This document shows positions 1 through 19,192 of a stretch of 64,000 nucleotides of DNA, piece by piece. The stretch comes from Pyrocephalus nanus. Its lineage: Eukaryota > Chordata > Aves > Passeriformes > Tyrannidae. A program made the position numbers and the translations under genes. Location: assembly GCA_038380795.1 (NCBI GenBank), contig CM076270.1:10229001-10293000 (forward strand). Reading direction: 5' to 3'. Numbering within the stretch: position 1 is the first letter of the stretch; every line of letters begins with the position of its first letter. The notes beneath the pieces were generated by a model, which was given only the letters and a program-made list of their open reading frames with translations, searched no databases and was not told the DNA's origin.

Positions 1-117
1 CTGCCCGTGCTGTAAGGAGTTAAAAGCATAAGGTTAGAGATGATGGGTAAAGATGGGTGAGCACACAAATTGATGAAATCTGGAAATAACACTGGAATAT
101 GCTTTATCCCAGAGTAT

Positions 118-485
118 AACTGGAAGAAGAGAAGGTTCTGGTGAGACCTTAGGGCACCTTCCAGTAACTAAAGGGAATTACAGAAAGTTGGAGAGGGACT
201 TTTTTTACAAGGATGTGTAGTGATAGGACAAAGGGGAATGGCTTTAAACTGAAAAAGGGTCTATTTAGATTAGATACTGGGAAGAAGTTCCTTACTGTAA
301 AAGGGGTGATATACTAGAATAGGTTGCCCAGAGAAGCTGTGGATACTCCATTGCAGGAAGTATTCAAGGCCAGGCTGGATGAGTCTTTGAGCAAACTGAT
401 CTAGTGAAAGGTGTCCCTGCGACAGCAGGGTTGGAACGGAATGATCTTTAAGGTCCCTTCCAACCCAAATCATTCCGTAATTCCA
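118..485 (+). mobile_element. CR1 LINE, 3' fragment
   Basis: Reads as a typical avian CR1 3' end: GAAGAGAAGGTTCTGG, GAGAGGGACTTTTT, GGTTGCCCAGAGAAGCTGTGG, TCAAGGCCAGGCTGGATGAG and GATCTTTAAGGTCCCTTCC, ending near AAATCATTCCGTAATTCC. 5'-truncated as usual, and moderately diverged. Confidence 0.9.
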
Positions 486-585
486 GGTCTCTTTACTTAA
501 ACTCCATCTTCCACTGCCCTCCTGTGGAGGCTCGGCAGAATGCAGTGGAACGACCCGGCCAGGCCCTGGCCCGGCCCCGGGGGTC

Positions 586-724
586 CCAGACTCACGGAAC
601 ACTCTGAGTTGGAAGACACCCACAATTATCAAGTCCAGCTCTTAAGTGTATGGCCTATACGGGGATTGAACCCACAACCCTGGCATTATCGGCACCAGAA
701 GCTAACCAGCTAAGCTAGTCTCGG
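586..724 (-). mobile_element. tRNA-Ile-derived SINE with CR1-like tail (TguSINE1-like)
   Basis: On the minus strand a tRNA-Ile-like head (CTTAGCTGGTTAGC as A box, GGGTTCAATCCCCGTA as B box, ending GGCCA) is followed by CACTTAAGAG-TGGACTTGAT and TCTTCCAACTCAGAG-GTTCCGTGA, a CR1-type tail. This is the layout of TguSINE1 described in zebra finch. Base changes in both stems mean it is not a working tRNA gene. It is the best taxonomic marker in the window. Confidence 0.75.
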
Positions 725-1848
725 TGGGGGGATCATCCATCAATGAAGAAATAAAGCATCCCTTCCTCGAGCCCTGCTCAGCCTCCCGAAGTTTGAACCC
801 CCACTGCCCTTCTGGGCCTTCCTGGCAACCAGCTATTTCATGGATTTGGTGATGACCTCCCCTCTGAGGGCTGTCAGGATGCTGCCTCTGGAGCTCTTTT
901 TTCCAAGGGCAAACAACCCAGAAGTACCTGCATGGGCAGGGCTGAGCTGTTCAATGTTTGTGGGTATAAAGCAGACATAAAACAGGTGTAGGGCAGCTGT
1001 GGATGTGATGGCTCCCTTGGTTCTCCAAACACTATCCGTGCCAGATGCCTGCAGGTCTTTGACCCCACAGATTGCTATCGCTTCAGCGAACTGCATGGAA
1101 AAGCCATGACATCACTGTTTAAAAAAGCCTAAAATCTGTCACGAGGAGGAAACCATGGTCCAGGAAAATACAGTATTTATTTTGCAAATGCAACTGAGCA
1201 AGTCAATGGGAAATAGAGGTCGTGGCTACGCAGCTGCTTGTCTGGGGCAAGCGGGGCTGCCAGACCAGCCCAGCAGCTTCCAGAAGTGACAACTGTGGTA
1301 ACCAGAGAGGTGGTGAGCTCAAAGGCAAGCAGCTTCTGACAGAGGGGGAGAAACCTAAGTATGTGTGTCAAATGAGAGCAGTATGTGTGTCAAAACCCTG
1401 TCGTGAGGACAGCCAGCTTTACTAAACATTAAAAACCCCACCAGGAAGAGGTGGAGAGAGGAAGCAAGAGAGGAAGCAAGGTGGGAAAAAAAAGTTTTTG
1501 CTATTCTCAATGCTTTGGTAATGCCCCATTTGTGGTCATTTTTCCACCACTTTTTTGTCTAACACAAATAATCTGGTGAGTGCTCTTGCTGGGCTCTGCC
1601 TGTGGGGTGAGCAATAGGCTCCTGTCCAGAAGGACGCTTGGGAAGGCCTCATTCCATGAAAGGTCTGCCCCACAGCAGGCAGATGCTTGCTGCAGGCTGC
1701 CAGGCAGTCATCCTGCTGGGCCAAATCAAACAGCAGGAGGGAGAGGCTGGCTCCAGTTTGGTGTTCAGCCCTTGCCTTCTTGGAGGGGTTCTTCACAAGC
1801 CAGCAGATCTGGTCTGCTGGGAGACAAGCCAGTGGAGCTGGGGGTCAT
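725..1848. other. Downstream intergenic stretch, no gene seen
   Basis: Unique-looking sequence between the SINE and the second CR1. Open frames here are short and unrelated to any family I know. A purine-rich block (1445-1495) is the only compositional feature. Confidence 0.6.
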
Positions 1849-2411
1849 AAAATCATAGAATGGTTTAGGTTGGAAGGTACATTAAAGATCATCTGGTTCC
1901 AGCTCCTTGCCATGGGCAGAGACACCTTCCATTAGTCCAGATTACTCAAAGCCTCATCCAGCGTGGCCTTGAACACTTCCAGGGATGGAGCATCCAGAGC
2001 TTCTCTGGGCAACCTGTTCCAGTGTCTCACTAGCCTTATAATAAAGAATTTCTTCCTAATAGCTAAGCTAAATCTACCCTCCTTCAGCTTGAGGCCATTT
2101 CCCCCTTGTGCTATCAGTACATGCCCTTGTGAAAAGTCCCTCTCCAGCTCCCTCGTGGGCACCTTTTAAGTACTGGAAGGTACTTAAAAGCCATAAGGTC
2201 TCCCTGGAGCTTTCTCTTCTCCAGGCTGAACAGCCCCAACTCTCTCAGCCTGTCTTCACAGGAGAGGTGTTCCAGCCCTGTGATCAACTTAAATGTCTCT
2301 CCTCTGGACTCATTCCAACAAGTCTGTGTCTTTCATTCTGTGTAGGGGCCGCAGAGCTGGATGAACACAAGGGACCCACAGGTGGGGGCTCAGAAGCGCA
2401 GAGTAAAAGGA
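1849..2411 (-). mobile_element. CR1 LINE, 3' fragment in reverse orientation
   Basis: Starts with the inverted tail (AATCATAGAATGGTTTAGG, TTGGAAGGTACATTAAAGAT) and runs back through GGGCAACCTGTTCCAGTG, TCTCTTCTCCAGGCTGAACA and GGGGCCGCAGAGCTGGAT. About 560 bp. It carries a local hairpin at 2163-2190 not expected from CR1. Confidence 0.9.
2163..2190. repeat. Perfect 11-bp inverted repeat inside CR1
   Basis: CTTTTAAGTAC (2163-2173) and GTACTTAAAAG (2180-2190) are exact reverse complements around a 6-bp spacer. Probably created after insertion, for example by template switching. Confidence 0.8.
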
Positions 2412-3929
2412 TTTTAATTTTCTGCCTGAAGCAACATGTTTATTTGGAGGCAAACAAGAGAAGGCAATTGCTTTGCCTTTAGATGAGCACCTAAAGCAAG
2501 AGCTCAAAGACATCTGTGATAACAAAGACCACGGACAACCAAAAGTAGCAAGCTCACAGATACGATGACCAGCCACTCTAGGTCATGACTCCGGGTCAGC
2601 AGCCTGTCCAGATCCAGAGGCTGTGTTAAGCAAGACAGTTCTTTAGGAGAAATATCTCTAAGAACATCATTGCTGTTATTGGTCATCATGATCCCACTCA
2701 TGGGGTCCAAAAGCATCTTCATAGCTCTTGGTCCTAAACATGTTCAGATAATGCCAGCAATGGTCATCTCTGCTCACTGCAACCTCCAGAAGGCTGAGTC
2801 AGAGCAGAGAGAGTCCTGCAAAGCAGCACTGCCAACTGGCTCCCCCTCTTCCTGGCATTTCCCTCCCATGCAGGGCTGCTTTGGTTGTCTCATGTTCCTC
2901 TCTCTCCCATGGTGTGCTGAAAAACTCATCCTCCTCTTCATCTTCAGCTCCTCCTTACTGCAGCCCCTCCTGACCCTGAAAACAGGCAGGCCCTTCCCTT
3001 CCTGCTGGTGTTTCCAAGTCCCCCCATTGTAAATCATCCCCCCTATCCCTGCACCAAAATTATCCATGAATTAATGAAACTGAAAATGAAACCAGCCCTG
3101 TGCAGCTCAGACCCACCCTGGGCCATGCTGAGCTGTGGCTGGGCTCCACACACTGGTTCCAGCCAGTTGTGCCTGTGTAACTCAGAGAAACTTTTTGCAT
3201 GAGGCTCTTTGGTTTTCTGAAACTTGCAATCCCTCACCAGCACTGAGCTCCTGGGTTGCCTGCACAGAGAACAAGGCCTGTTTGCTCTGTGGCTTCACCC
3301 AGCTCTGCACAGGCCTACTGGGGGTGAGCAGAGGGATTCCCTCAAGCTGGGCTTTCTCAGCTCTGGCCCAAAGCCAGCATACAATGGCTGGAAGCCTGGA
3401 GATGCAATTGGCCAGTGAGTCCCTGGAGGGTGGTTACAGACCCTGCTCCATTGAACTGTCTCACAAGGCAGGCAGAACAACAGCCCCCCACCATCCCAGG
3501 CACTGGAAAGAGAGAGGAGGAGCAGCAGGCAGGCATCATCCCTGAGCAATCCTGACAAGTGAATTGGTTTCCAGGAAATATAAATAACTACTCAGCCATC
3601 TGTAACTGGCCCTGGGCTGGTTAGCAAAGGTCTCTCCCAGGCTCTGTCCCGTTTCTGCTGGCTACTTGGTGCCAATGCAGAATGTACCAAGCAGGTGGCA
3701 CAGTCCCCACCAGGATACAGAGCAGGAAGCTTGAATCTTGCTCTGACCTCATGCCAAAGACCATCTTCACTCAATGCTGGAACAGGGTCCTGCTTTTAAC
3801 ACAGCACCAGAGCTGCACCAAGCCAAGAACTCACCCCAGGGCTTGGGTTGAGTCCCTTCCCAGGGCACCAGCGAGTCTTCAAGATGTTTAAGGGAGAGGG
3901 ACAGGCAAGAACAGACCTCTCACTCCATC
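2412..3929. other. BCL6 3' flank, no gene seen
   Basis: Ordinary mixed-composition DNA up to the BCL6 polyadenylation region. A TTCCAGGAA motif lies at 3569-3577. No repeat family or coding signal recognised. Confidence 0.6.
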
Positions 3930-5109
3930 ATATTTCACTTTTCTTCATTTTATTCTTTTATTTGTACAGCTATATTTTACAGAACGCATTAATGCAGTTT
4001 AGACACAGCCCAAACCCTGTCTCCCGAGATTGTTTATAACACAAGCATGTAAAATAAGACAAAAAAAAAAAAAATAAATCCAAAACAAAACAAAAAAATA
4101 AAACATTCCCCCACTAGAGAGTTCCACCAAATCTCCTTTTGCAACATCAGGCTGTACCTTGAAGAAACTGAGCTCAATATAGTCCATACATTGAAAACTT
4201 CCATTGAAAAGAAAGGCACCGTGCGAAACCACATTTTACATATATACAGACTGAGAACTAGAACAAAAAAATTACACTTTTTTATTATTTTAAATTCCTT
4301 CTGCAGCTTTGTTGGTTTAATACACACTTTTTTGTAAATTGTAAACCTTCACTTGCAAAAAAATACAAATACACTGATGCATTTAGACAAAATATTTTCT
4401 TACTTGTACAGATGCAATACTTTAAAATATCTCCTTAAGTGCTCTATCATAATAAAGATTCTCAGAGTGGCTTCTGCCTGCAGAGTCCAACTGAGCCTTT
4501 AATGCATTTTATATATTTTTAATATAGCTTTTTTAAAGGTCTATATATATTTATTTTATATATATATTTATATATTTATATCTATATATATTTACAACTC
4601 TGCCATAGATTCCTTCACCTTTGGTTAAAAAAGTTAAAGCCCTCTCTTTAATAGCATACTTTCTCTTTAAAAGAACACACATTTTGCATACAAAAGAAAA
4701 AAATCTGTTCCCATAAATCAACATTACATTCCTCATCTTCAGACGGCAAAGGCTGTGAAGGTTAGACTCCAGAGTTTATCAACACTCCACTGCACAGACA
4801 TTTAAAATGACTATTTTTATTTTTTTAACGTTTTATATACAGTAAGATCTGAATAATTTTATTTTTTCTTTTTGTTTCACATAACTGGGAAAAATAAAAC
4901 CCGTGTATTTGTAAATTTTTTTTTTTTTTTAATTTCTAATGTTTATCCACCTATCTGTACTATGGGTTTAGAGGCACTCCATCATGTGACAAATTTTTTT
5001 TTCTTTCTTTTTTTTTTTTTTCCTTTTAAAAGTGTTGCAAGTATCCTTTGGACAGCTTCTCCCCCTCTGGCCCCCCCAAGATGACCTCCTCTTGGGAAAT
5101 CCTGTGCCT
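3930..5109 (-). other. BCL6: BCL6 3'UTR
   Basis: Continuous with exon 10, about 1.18 kb, very AT-rich on the sense strand. It has a poly-T/poly-A rich start (4990-5030), a TA/ATA-rich block (4540-4590) and several ATTTA-type AU-rich stretches. That composition fits the short-lived BCL6 mRNA (the AU-rich mechanism is inference). It ends just past tandem AATAAA hexamers; the cleavage site near 3930 is estimated. Confidence 0.85.
3949..3962 (-). terminator. BCL6: BCL6 polyadenylation signals (two AATAAA)
   Basis: On the minus strand AATAAA occurs at 3962-3957 and again at 3954-3949, in the context CTGTACAAATAAAAGAATAAAATG. This matches my memory of the distal end of vertebrate BCL6 mRNAs. Cleavage would fall roughly 10-30 nt further left. 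Confidence 0.85.
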
Positions 5110-12781
<7,672 letters not shown>

Positions 12782-13531
12782 TCAGTCTCCCCTTTCTCCC
12801 TGCCTCATACCCGTGGTGGCCACACCCCAGCCCACTCCTCCCATTCAGGTTCATCTCCACGAAGGTCCTAACAGAGCTCCTAGCCCTCAGATCTTCCTCA
12901 GGAGCCATTCCTCTCACCTGTCTGATGTCTGGCTGTAAATTTAGCCACAGGATTCAAAACAAGCCTTAAGGTCCCAACTGAAGCTGAATGATTTCAACAT
13001 TTGGAAAAAATCCAGCCCACAGTGGAGCAACAGCCCTCACCCACAGGAAACCACCTTCCTACTCCCAAGTGGTGGCCACTCTGGAGAAGACCTGTCCACA
13101 GTTTCCCAATGAACTGGTGAGTAGAACTCAACTAACCTGCTGGGCTGCTACCCACACCATAGCCCAGTCTTTCCCAGTGAGCAAGGCTTGGGTTAGTCGA
13201 GGAACATGAAGCCTTCCCCACACACAACCCCTGTTGTCCCATCTCAGAGGTGTCCTCCCAACTAGTGCCCAAGATGGTCCATATTTCCCTGCCTGAAGTT
13301 TGGGCTAGAACATGCACCTTCAGCATGAAATTCCTCCATGATCAACCCCCTCCCATAATCCTGACTCCTCCCCCCTCCCCAGCAACATATGAATGTACAG
13401 TATTTTCTACAGAGCAGCTGCTCTCCTGAAAACAAATTCCAGCTGGGTCTAATGAAACATTTCATTCCACATGGTTAAAGGGAAGGGGGAGGGAGGTTAG
13501 GAGGGAAAGCACAAAATTTAAATTTACATAC

Positions 13532-13570
13532 CCAATGCCTCAATTCACAGTCCAAAAGTTTCTTTCAAAC
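13532..13570 (-). other. BCL6: BCL6 noncoding exon 2 (5'UTR)
   Basis: A 39-nt noncoding exon, acceptor TTATTTGTAG|GTTTGA and donor CATTGG|GTATGT. I recognised it because TTTTGGACTGTGAA and GGCATTG match, from memory, the small second exon of human BCL6 mRNA in the same order. It contains no ATG. Too short to find by coding signal; support is similarity plus good splice sites. Confidence 0.85.
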
Positions 13571-15821
13571 CTACAAATAAAGCACAAGAAAACAAACGCC
13601 GCATTAGCTGGTAATTATGAATTGGCCATGGCAGGACACAAACTGGCTGTTTTGCTCAAGTATCAGTTGGATAAAAGCTAGAGATAACCTTACTGGAGAG
13701 TAGAAGGTTTGTTAACATTTGTTTCTTCCGGTACAGTACGTTCTTATCACAACCACAGGCTTTGAGAATCCAATCATAGCTTCTTCCACACCCTCTAGGC
13801 CAAACCATGGGCGTATGCCAAGGAGATTTTCATTTCCATGACTCAGGAACTTAAAGGCAGGTGGGGAAGGGAAGTCAAGCGAGAATTTTCTCACCACTTC
13901 TTTCAGAGATAACTCTTCCCGTGCCAAGATTGAATTCCTGTCTGGTGCCACATTCAAGACCCATGCCATATTCCCAGCACCTTGTTAACAGGTATGACAT
14001 ACACATAAACATCTGCTGCCACTCTGCTCAGAAGCCTGGAAAGAGCCTGAATACAGTCCCTCAAAACACCTTCTGCCTTGTCAAAATACCCACATGCCCC
14101 AGCTGATGCAAATGCCCGAGGACAGGACTGCTGAACAGATCTGGGAGGATATCAAGTATCAAAGTGACTTAGCCAGGACTGCATAGGAAGCCAGTGGTGG
14201 AGACAGATGAGGACCCAGAACAAATGTCTTCCTCTTGCTGCTGCAAAAGCCTTCCCCTAAAACCACAAGCTGGGTCTCCAGCCACTGGCTTCACAGACAG
14301 TGTAGCTGGGGCAGAACAGCAAGGAAACCCAGGAGTTAACTGCCTTCCAGAACTCATACTATTCCTCCCGAATTTACGTAAAACCTAAGACAATTGATCT
14401 GCCACCAATGCAGAAAAAAGGTCCTCAGGCAGTCACCCCAGCAGATAGAAGCCAAATAGATAAGTGAACAAACCCCAAGATCTTCCTCACACTACTTTGA
14501 GGACCAACCCCCAGAAACTGGACAGAGACTCCAAGACTGCCAGCACTTGGAGAAAGCCCATCCATCCCTGTGAGGACAAGTGTCATCTTCCCTCTTCCTT
14601 GTGGGAGATGTGCAGACCTGGAGCTCAAGCTCCCCTTACATCCCCAGAGACACCACGATGAAGATATGAGATTTAAGGCAAGATATCACACACAAACCCC
14701 AGAGGGGTGTGTTACAGCCTCATTCCAGCCATCAAAAGCAAATCTTCGGAGCCGCTGTGAGCCTGGCCAGCTTAAAACTTTACGCACATACAAAAAGTGA
14801 CTCATTTCCCAAATACTGCAGACTCTGACCTTTCTGTACACGCTCACTGCCAGCCACTCACTATAATCAGCTGCAAGCCAAGGGACTCACGCCACTCTGC
14901 AAGGAGCCCAGCACACATCCGTGCGTCCATATGAGCAGATCTATGCGTCCAGGGCAGCCGGGTGGCACCCCGACCTTGGCTACATTGGCAGTTGTAATCT
15001 TCCAGGGTCCGGGGAGCTACCTCAGTGTCACAGACATGAGGAGGTGACCCATTTGTAAACCAACAGTTACAAACTGTGAGATGAACTCTGCACCCACTTG
15101 CACCACGTGAGAAGCTGCTGCTATCGCCAAATTCCCTTACCCACAGCGAGGCTGCAGCACTGCCCGGGCAGATACCCAGCTTCCCTCCCAGAGCTGGAAC
15201 CCCAGCACAGCTGCCCCCTCTTCCTCCCAAATTACCCCTCCCAGCGCAGTGCTGCTGAAACACCCAAAGCCCTGGGAGTCAGGCAGGTGCATCCCAAGCA
15301 GCTCCCTGCTGCAGGATGTGGGCATGCAAAGGGAAAGGGGCTTTCCTTCCCCTTGCTGTGCTAAGTCAGGTTAACCCTGCCCCTCCCAGTCTCTGCATAG
15401 CACCAGCTCTGTACCCCAGCACGGGAGGATGCTTAGACCAGAGACCAGCAGAAAAAGGGACAGAAGGGAGCAGAGACCTGACAGGAAGCAGGAAAAAACA
15501 CTGCAGCCAAGCATGGGTTTTGCTATCCACACTCCCCTCAACGCCCATGAGGCTCCCCCAGGCTCAGCTGGGGCCAGAGCACCATCCCATGCCCCCCCCT
15601 CCAGTTTTCCTGCCCAGTACCTTGTAGGTGTGGGCTCTCCTGCAGTGCTCGAGGCTGCATGCCAGGGCTTGCTGTACCCATAGAGGAAGGTCCGGATTAG
15701 GCACAGGGCCCATTTTCAGGGTGGTCACACAGGACTGCTGCTGCCTTCCAGGAAGGCAATGGGTCGCCCCAGCGGTTCAGCGAACAGCCCTTCCCTGCTG
15801 GCACCTCCCTGAGAAAACCCA

Positions 15822-15830
15822 TTCCTGGAA
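15822..15830. promoter_or_regulatory. TTCCTGGAA motif in intron 1
   Basis: TTCNNNGAA consensus match, STAT type. A single short motif in GC-rich intronic DNA; weak evidence alone. Confidence 0.25.
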
Positions 15831-16905
15831 AGGAGCCTAGGGCTGGCTCTGCCTTCCCTGCAGCCAGCTCAGTGAGCATGGGGAGGGTGCACTTTCGTGT
15901 GGGGGAACCCCTTTCAGTTCAACCTCATGCAAAGGGGAGACCCTCTCAGCTCCCTCACCCCAGGGCAAAGGGGAGAAACAGGGACTGCCTCCCCAGATAA
16001 TCTTTCCGCCATGCCTCTCCCTCCATCCACTCTCCCAGTTATAGGGAATTCCTTTTCATCCATCCTCCTTGCACTCCATGCACAGCAGGGAACTCTGTGC
16101 TCCCCTGTCCTTCTTTGGACAGGGGATCCCCTGTGGTCTTAACTCTTCTCCCACCCCCATGCACATAGCCAGGAGGAGGGCACCAATCACTCCCCCTCCC
16201 TGGGCCCCAATCTCCTACCCCTCCAGAGCCTGCAGCGCCGATCCACACCACCTTGGAGGGGTGGTTGGGTGAAGTCTTCCTTCCCCACAGCCTCATCCCA
16301 CACAGTGCTCCGAAACTGCCCGCCCAGGGGAAGCTCCATCCTGCTCCCCCTCCTCCCCAGTCCCCGCACCCTGCAGGGTCCCAGCCCCATGAGAACATCC
16401 CCTCTGCCCAGGGCACAGCGCCAGCTGCCTCTCCACCCTGCCAAGGAATGCCTGGGTTCTGCCGAACAGGGACCAGGGGGACAACCAAGAAAACAGGGTG
16501 GGGTGTGGGTGGCTTCCCTCCCCTCCCCCTCCCCCCCCCCCCAAGAGTCATGGGTGCTACATGCTATGGTGAAAAAGATGCTTTTGGTTGGGGGTGTGCA
16601 AGCACTCAGCTCAGCTTTCCTGATACCATGCAATCCGGGGGCACTAAGCGTCCTTTAGCTGTCACAGCAGAGTTTTATTAATTTAGTAGCTTCTGGTTGG
16701 TGTCTAGGCCAAAACGTGGCTGGGTTAATAATAACCCAAGAGGAGACCGAGAGAAGTCCTAGTGCACAGCGTCAGCACAGATCAAAAGCAGCATCACTAG
16801 TGCAAGCCCTGTCGTATTTTCCACCGTACCCTTTCCGTGAGCGGATTGCACTCGCTCCATCGAGCGGTCTCAATCTGATCCAATTTCCTGCCAGCAAACA
16901 AATGT

Positions 16906-16914
16906 TTCTAGGAA
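16906..16914. promoter_or_regulatory. TTCTAGGAA motif in intron 1
   Basis: Perfect TTCNNNGAA (BCL6/STAT type), identical in core to one exon 1 site. Its surroundings (about 16700-17050) have isolated CpGs, TAAT cores and no repeat, giving a conserved-element look. Confidence 0.45.
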
Positions 16915-18060
16915 ATGCAATACATTATCTGGACGGGTTTATTATCAGCATTTGGAACCAGGAAAACCGCATATTTTCTCGAGCACTGCAGGAAACTTTA
17001 GTTTGTACTTCAAAAGAGGATTTAAAGGATTGCCCTTGAAAGCTGGCCCGGCTCAAGTCTCCACATTGTTTTGGTCTTTGCAGAAGAAAATGCAGAGGAG
17101 GGAGAGGGTAAGCACGCTAAAACTGCCTCCAATGTTTTCCTACTATAAAAGATTCCCCTGCCCTCCATGAAGCCAAGCTCTGCTGTGAGGCAGAGGCAGC
17201 GCGTGCCCTTGGGGAGTGAGGACTCCAGCCTTCCTCAGCATTTCGAACGACCCCAAGCAATTTGGCACATAAATTTTTCAAGGGAAGGCAGGAATGACGT
17301 CCCGGCTGAAATTGAGGGAGCTTCTCCAGAGAACAGGAGACAGACTCCATGCCCTGTCAACACTGAACCCTGCACGGAGATGCCAACCTTACAGCGGGGT
17401 GCAGCCGGAGCAGAGTGTCCCCAGCAGCTGAGCCAGATCCCTGGCCCCACTAGGCTCCAAGGAGGTGTCTGATCATTCCTACCCCACACCAGGGCAGAAA
17501 ATCACCAGCCAGCGCCAGCCCGACCCTCCCTGTTTCTGTTCTCCTGGGGCTGAGGGTGGCACAGCTCATTTTTGGCACTAAGGAACTGCTTTGGCATCCT
17601 GCCTGGATGGGACGAAACACATACACAGCTTGGGGTGCCTTGGCCAGAGGAGAGACATCTCCTCGCCCCTATATTTAGCCAAACAGATTTAAGGAGACCC
17701 ATTTTAGAGGGTGCCTGGTCCTACAGTACCCATTTTTCAGGACCCATTGTCCTGCAGCGCACTTGTCCCAAGCTCTCCCCTCCGTAAACAAGGGTCCAAC
17801 ATTCCTCGTGGGAACGCAGCACACAGCCCAAAGGCAGCAACTGACCGGGATAAAGAGAGGGAGGAAAACGATATAGACCAAAAATTTCCTACCCCTCTCC
17901 CACTGCCCTTAGTTCTCCCTCCGGTTTAGATGTGAAGCTCCACTGAGATTACCGGGGTTTTAAAGCAGTCCTGAAGACTACATGCTTGCTCTGATTTAGG
18001 GGTGTATGTGTTTTGGCTGCCAGAATCCTGAAGCAATGAGAACACATAAGATCTAGAATG

Positions 18061-18065
<5 letters not shown>

Positions 18066-18093
<28 letters not shown>
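18066..18093. repeat. 28-bp poly-A run in intron 1
   Basis: Uninterrupted run of 28 A. No retroelement body recognised on either side, so it may be a simple expansion. Confidence 0.85.
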
Positions 18094-18095
<2 letters not shown>

Positions 18096-19178
18096 AGGAC
18101 TACAATTGTAGTCTAAATTTGCAGTCTGAAGGAGCTTACTGGTCAGATCCTGACTTTTGGATACTGATCTAACCAAACTGCAAACTGTGAACTTCTGAGG
18201 TTTGCCAATGCCTGCTGTAAACATGGAAACCAAGTGTCACTTTTTGCCAAACAGAAGAATAGTTTAAAAATAGATCAAGAGAAGAATACAGGCACTCGGC
18301 ATACAAGGCTCCCGTTTATAGACTCCCATGCTACTATAAAATGGAACAAGAGGTTATGAGTACACAGGCAACTTTTCACCAAATTTAGATTTTACCAACT
18401 TCTCAGAAACCTGAAAACAACATTTCAGGCTCCAATTGAACCAGTAAAATCTCTTTGAGTGAAATTCAGAGCCCAGATATTACAGCACATAGACTAAAGC
18501 AGGCATGAAATGGCTCTTCAAAGGTAATACCAGAAATATATGAAGGTACATAAGCTGCACACTGAGAAATGCACCTACTGTTTAGAGTTCTGTTTTATTA
18601 ACCTATAGACTTTCTAAGAAGGTTTTCTTTTTCATGGAGTATGCACATAAAATGAGAGGACAGACCTACAACACAGGACTGCCTCACAAAGTTTTACCAC
18701 CCGTATTTGTAATGGGTTTTTGAGGATAACATTGCTGTTTACTATGAAAAAAAAGTAATCGAAACTCAAACACTATTCTTACAAATTAATATTGGGCTGC
18801 TGCCATTAGAGGCTGAAAGCTTTCACTGACCAAAAAAAAAAAAAAGAAAAAAAAAAGATGCATGCTTTACAATGCATCCGAAATTAGGCAGAAATTCAAG
18901 GGCAGATTAGCACCACAACTCGGAAAGATTTTCACATGTGATTTCATGACCAGATCCAGAGAGAACTCCATATGGAAATGTCAGTGACTTTATTAAGCAC
19001 TTGGTTGTTTCCAATTAGGCTCCTTAAGTAAGTTCAGTGGCATCCAGAGTTTCCTCTGCCACCTTCTTCCTAGCTGGCAAGTATTTTTTTTTCTTTTTTT
19101 AACGAGCAGTTAATAAACATGTTCCCACTCTCCCGAGGCTGCTGGCCCCGCCAGCCCCGCGCGGAGCGGCGAGAAATG

Positions 19179-19192
19179 ACACTAGATGGCAC
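19179..19192 (+). promoter_or_regulatory. CTCF-like site, intron 1 (forward)
   Basis: ACACTAGATGGCAC is a good match to the CTCF core (CCASYAGRKGGCRS form) on the plus strand, in a small GC-rich patch with CpGs on its left. CTCF has been reported to bind human BCL6 intron 1. Motif seen directly; binding inferred. Confidence 0.5.

Noticed and set aside
655..724. tRNA-Ile gene
   Set aside because: The head has mismatched acceptor and D-arm stems and continues into a CR1-like SINE tail, so it is a retroposon and not a functional tRNA.
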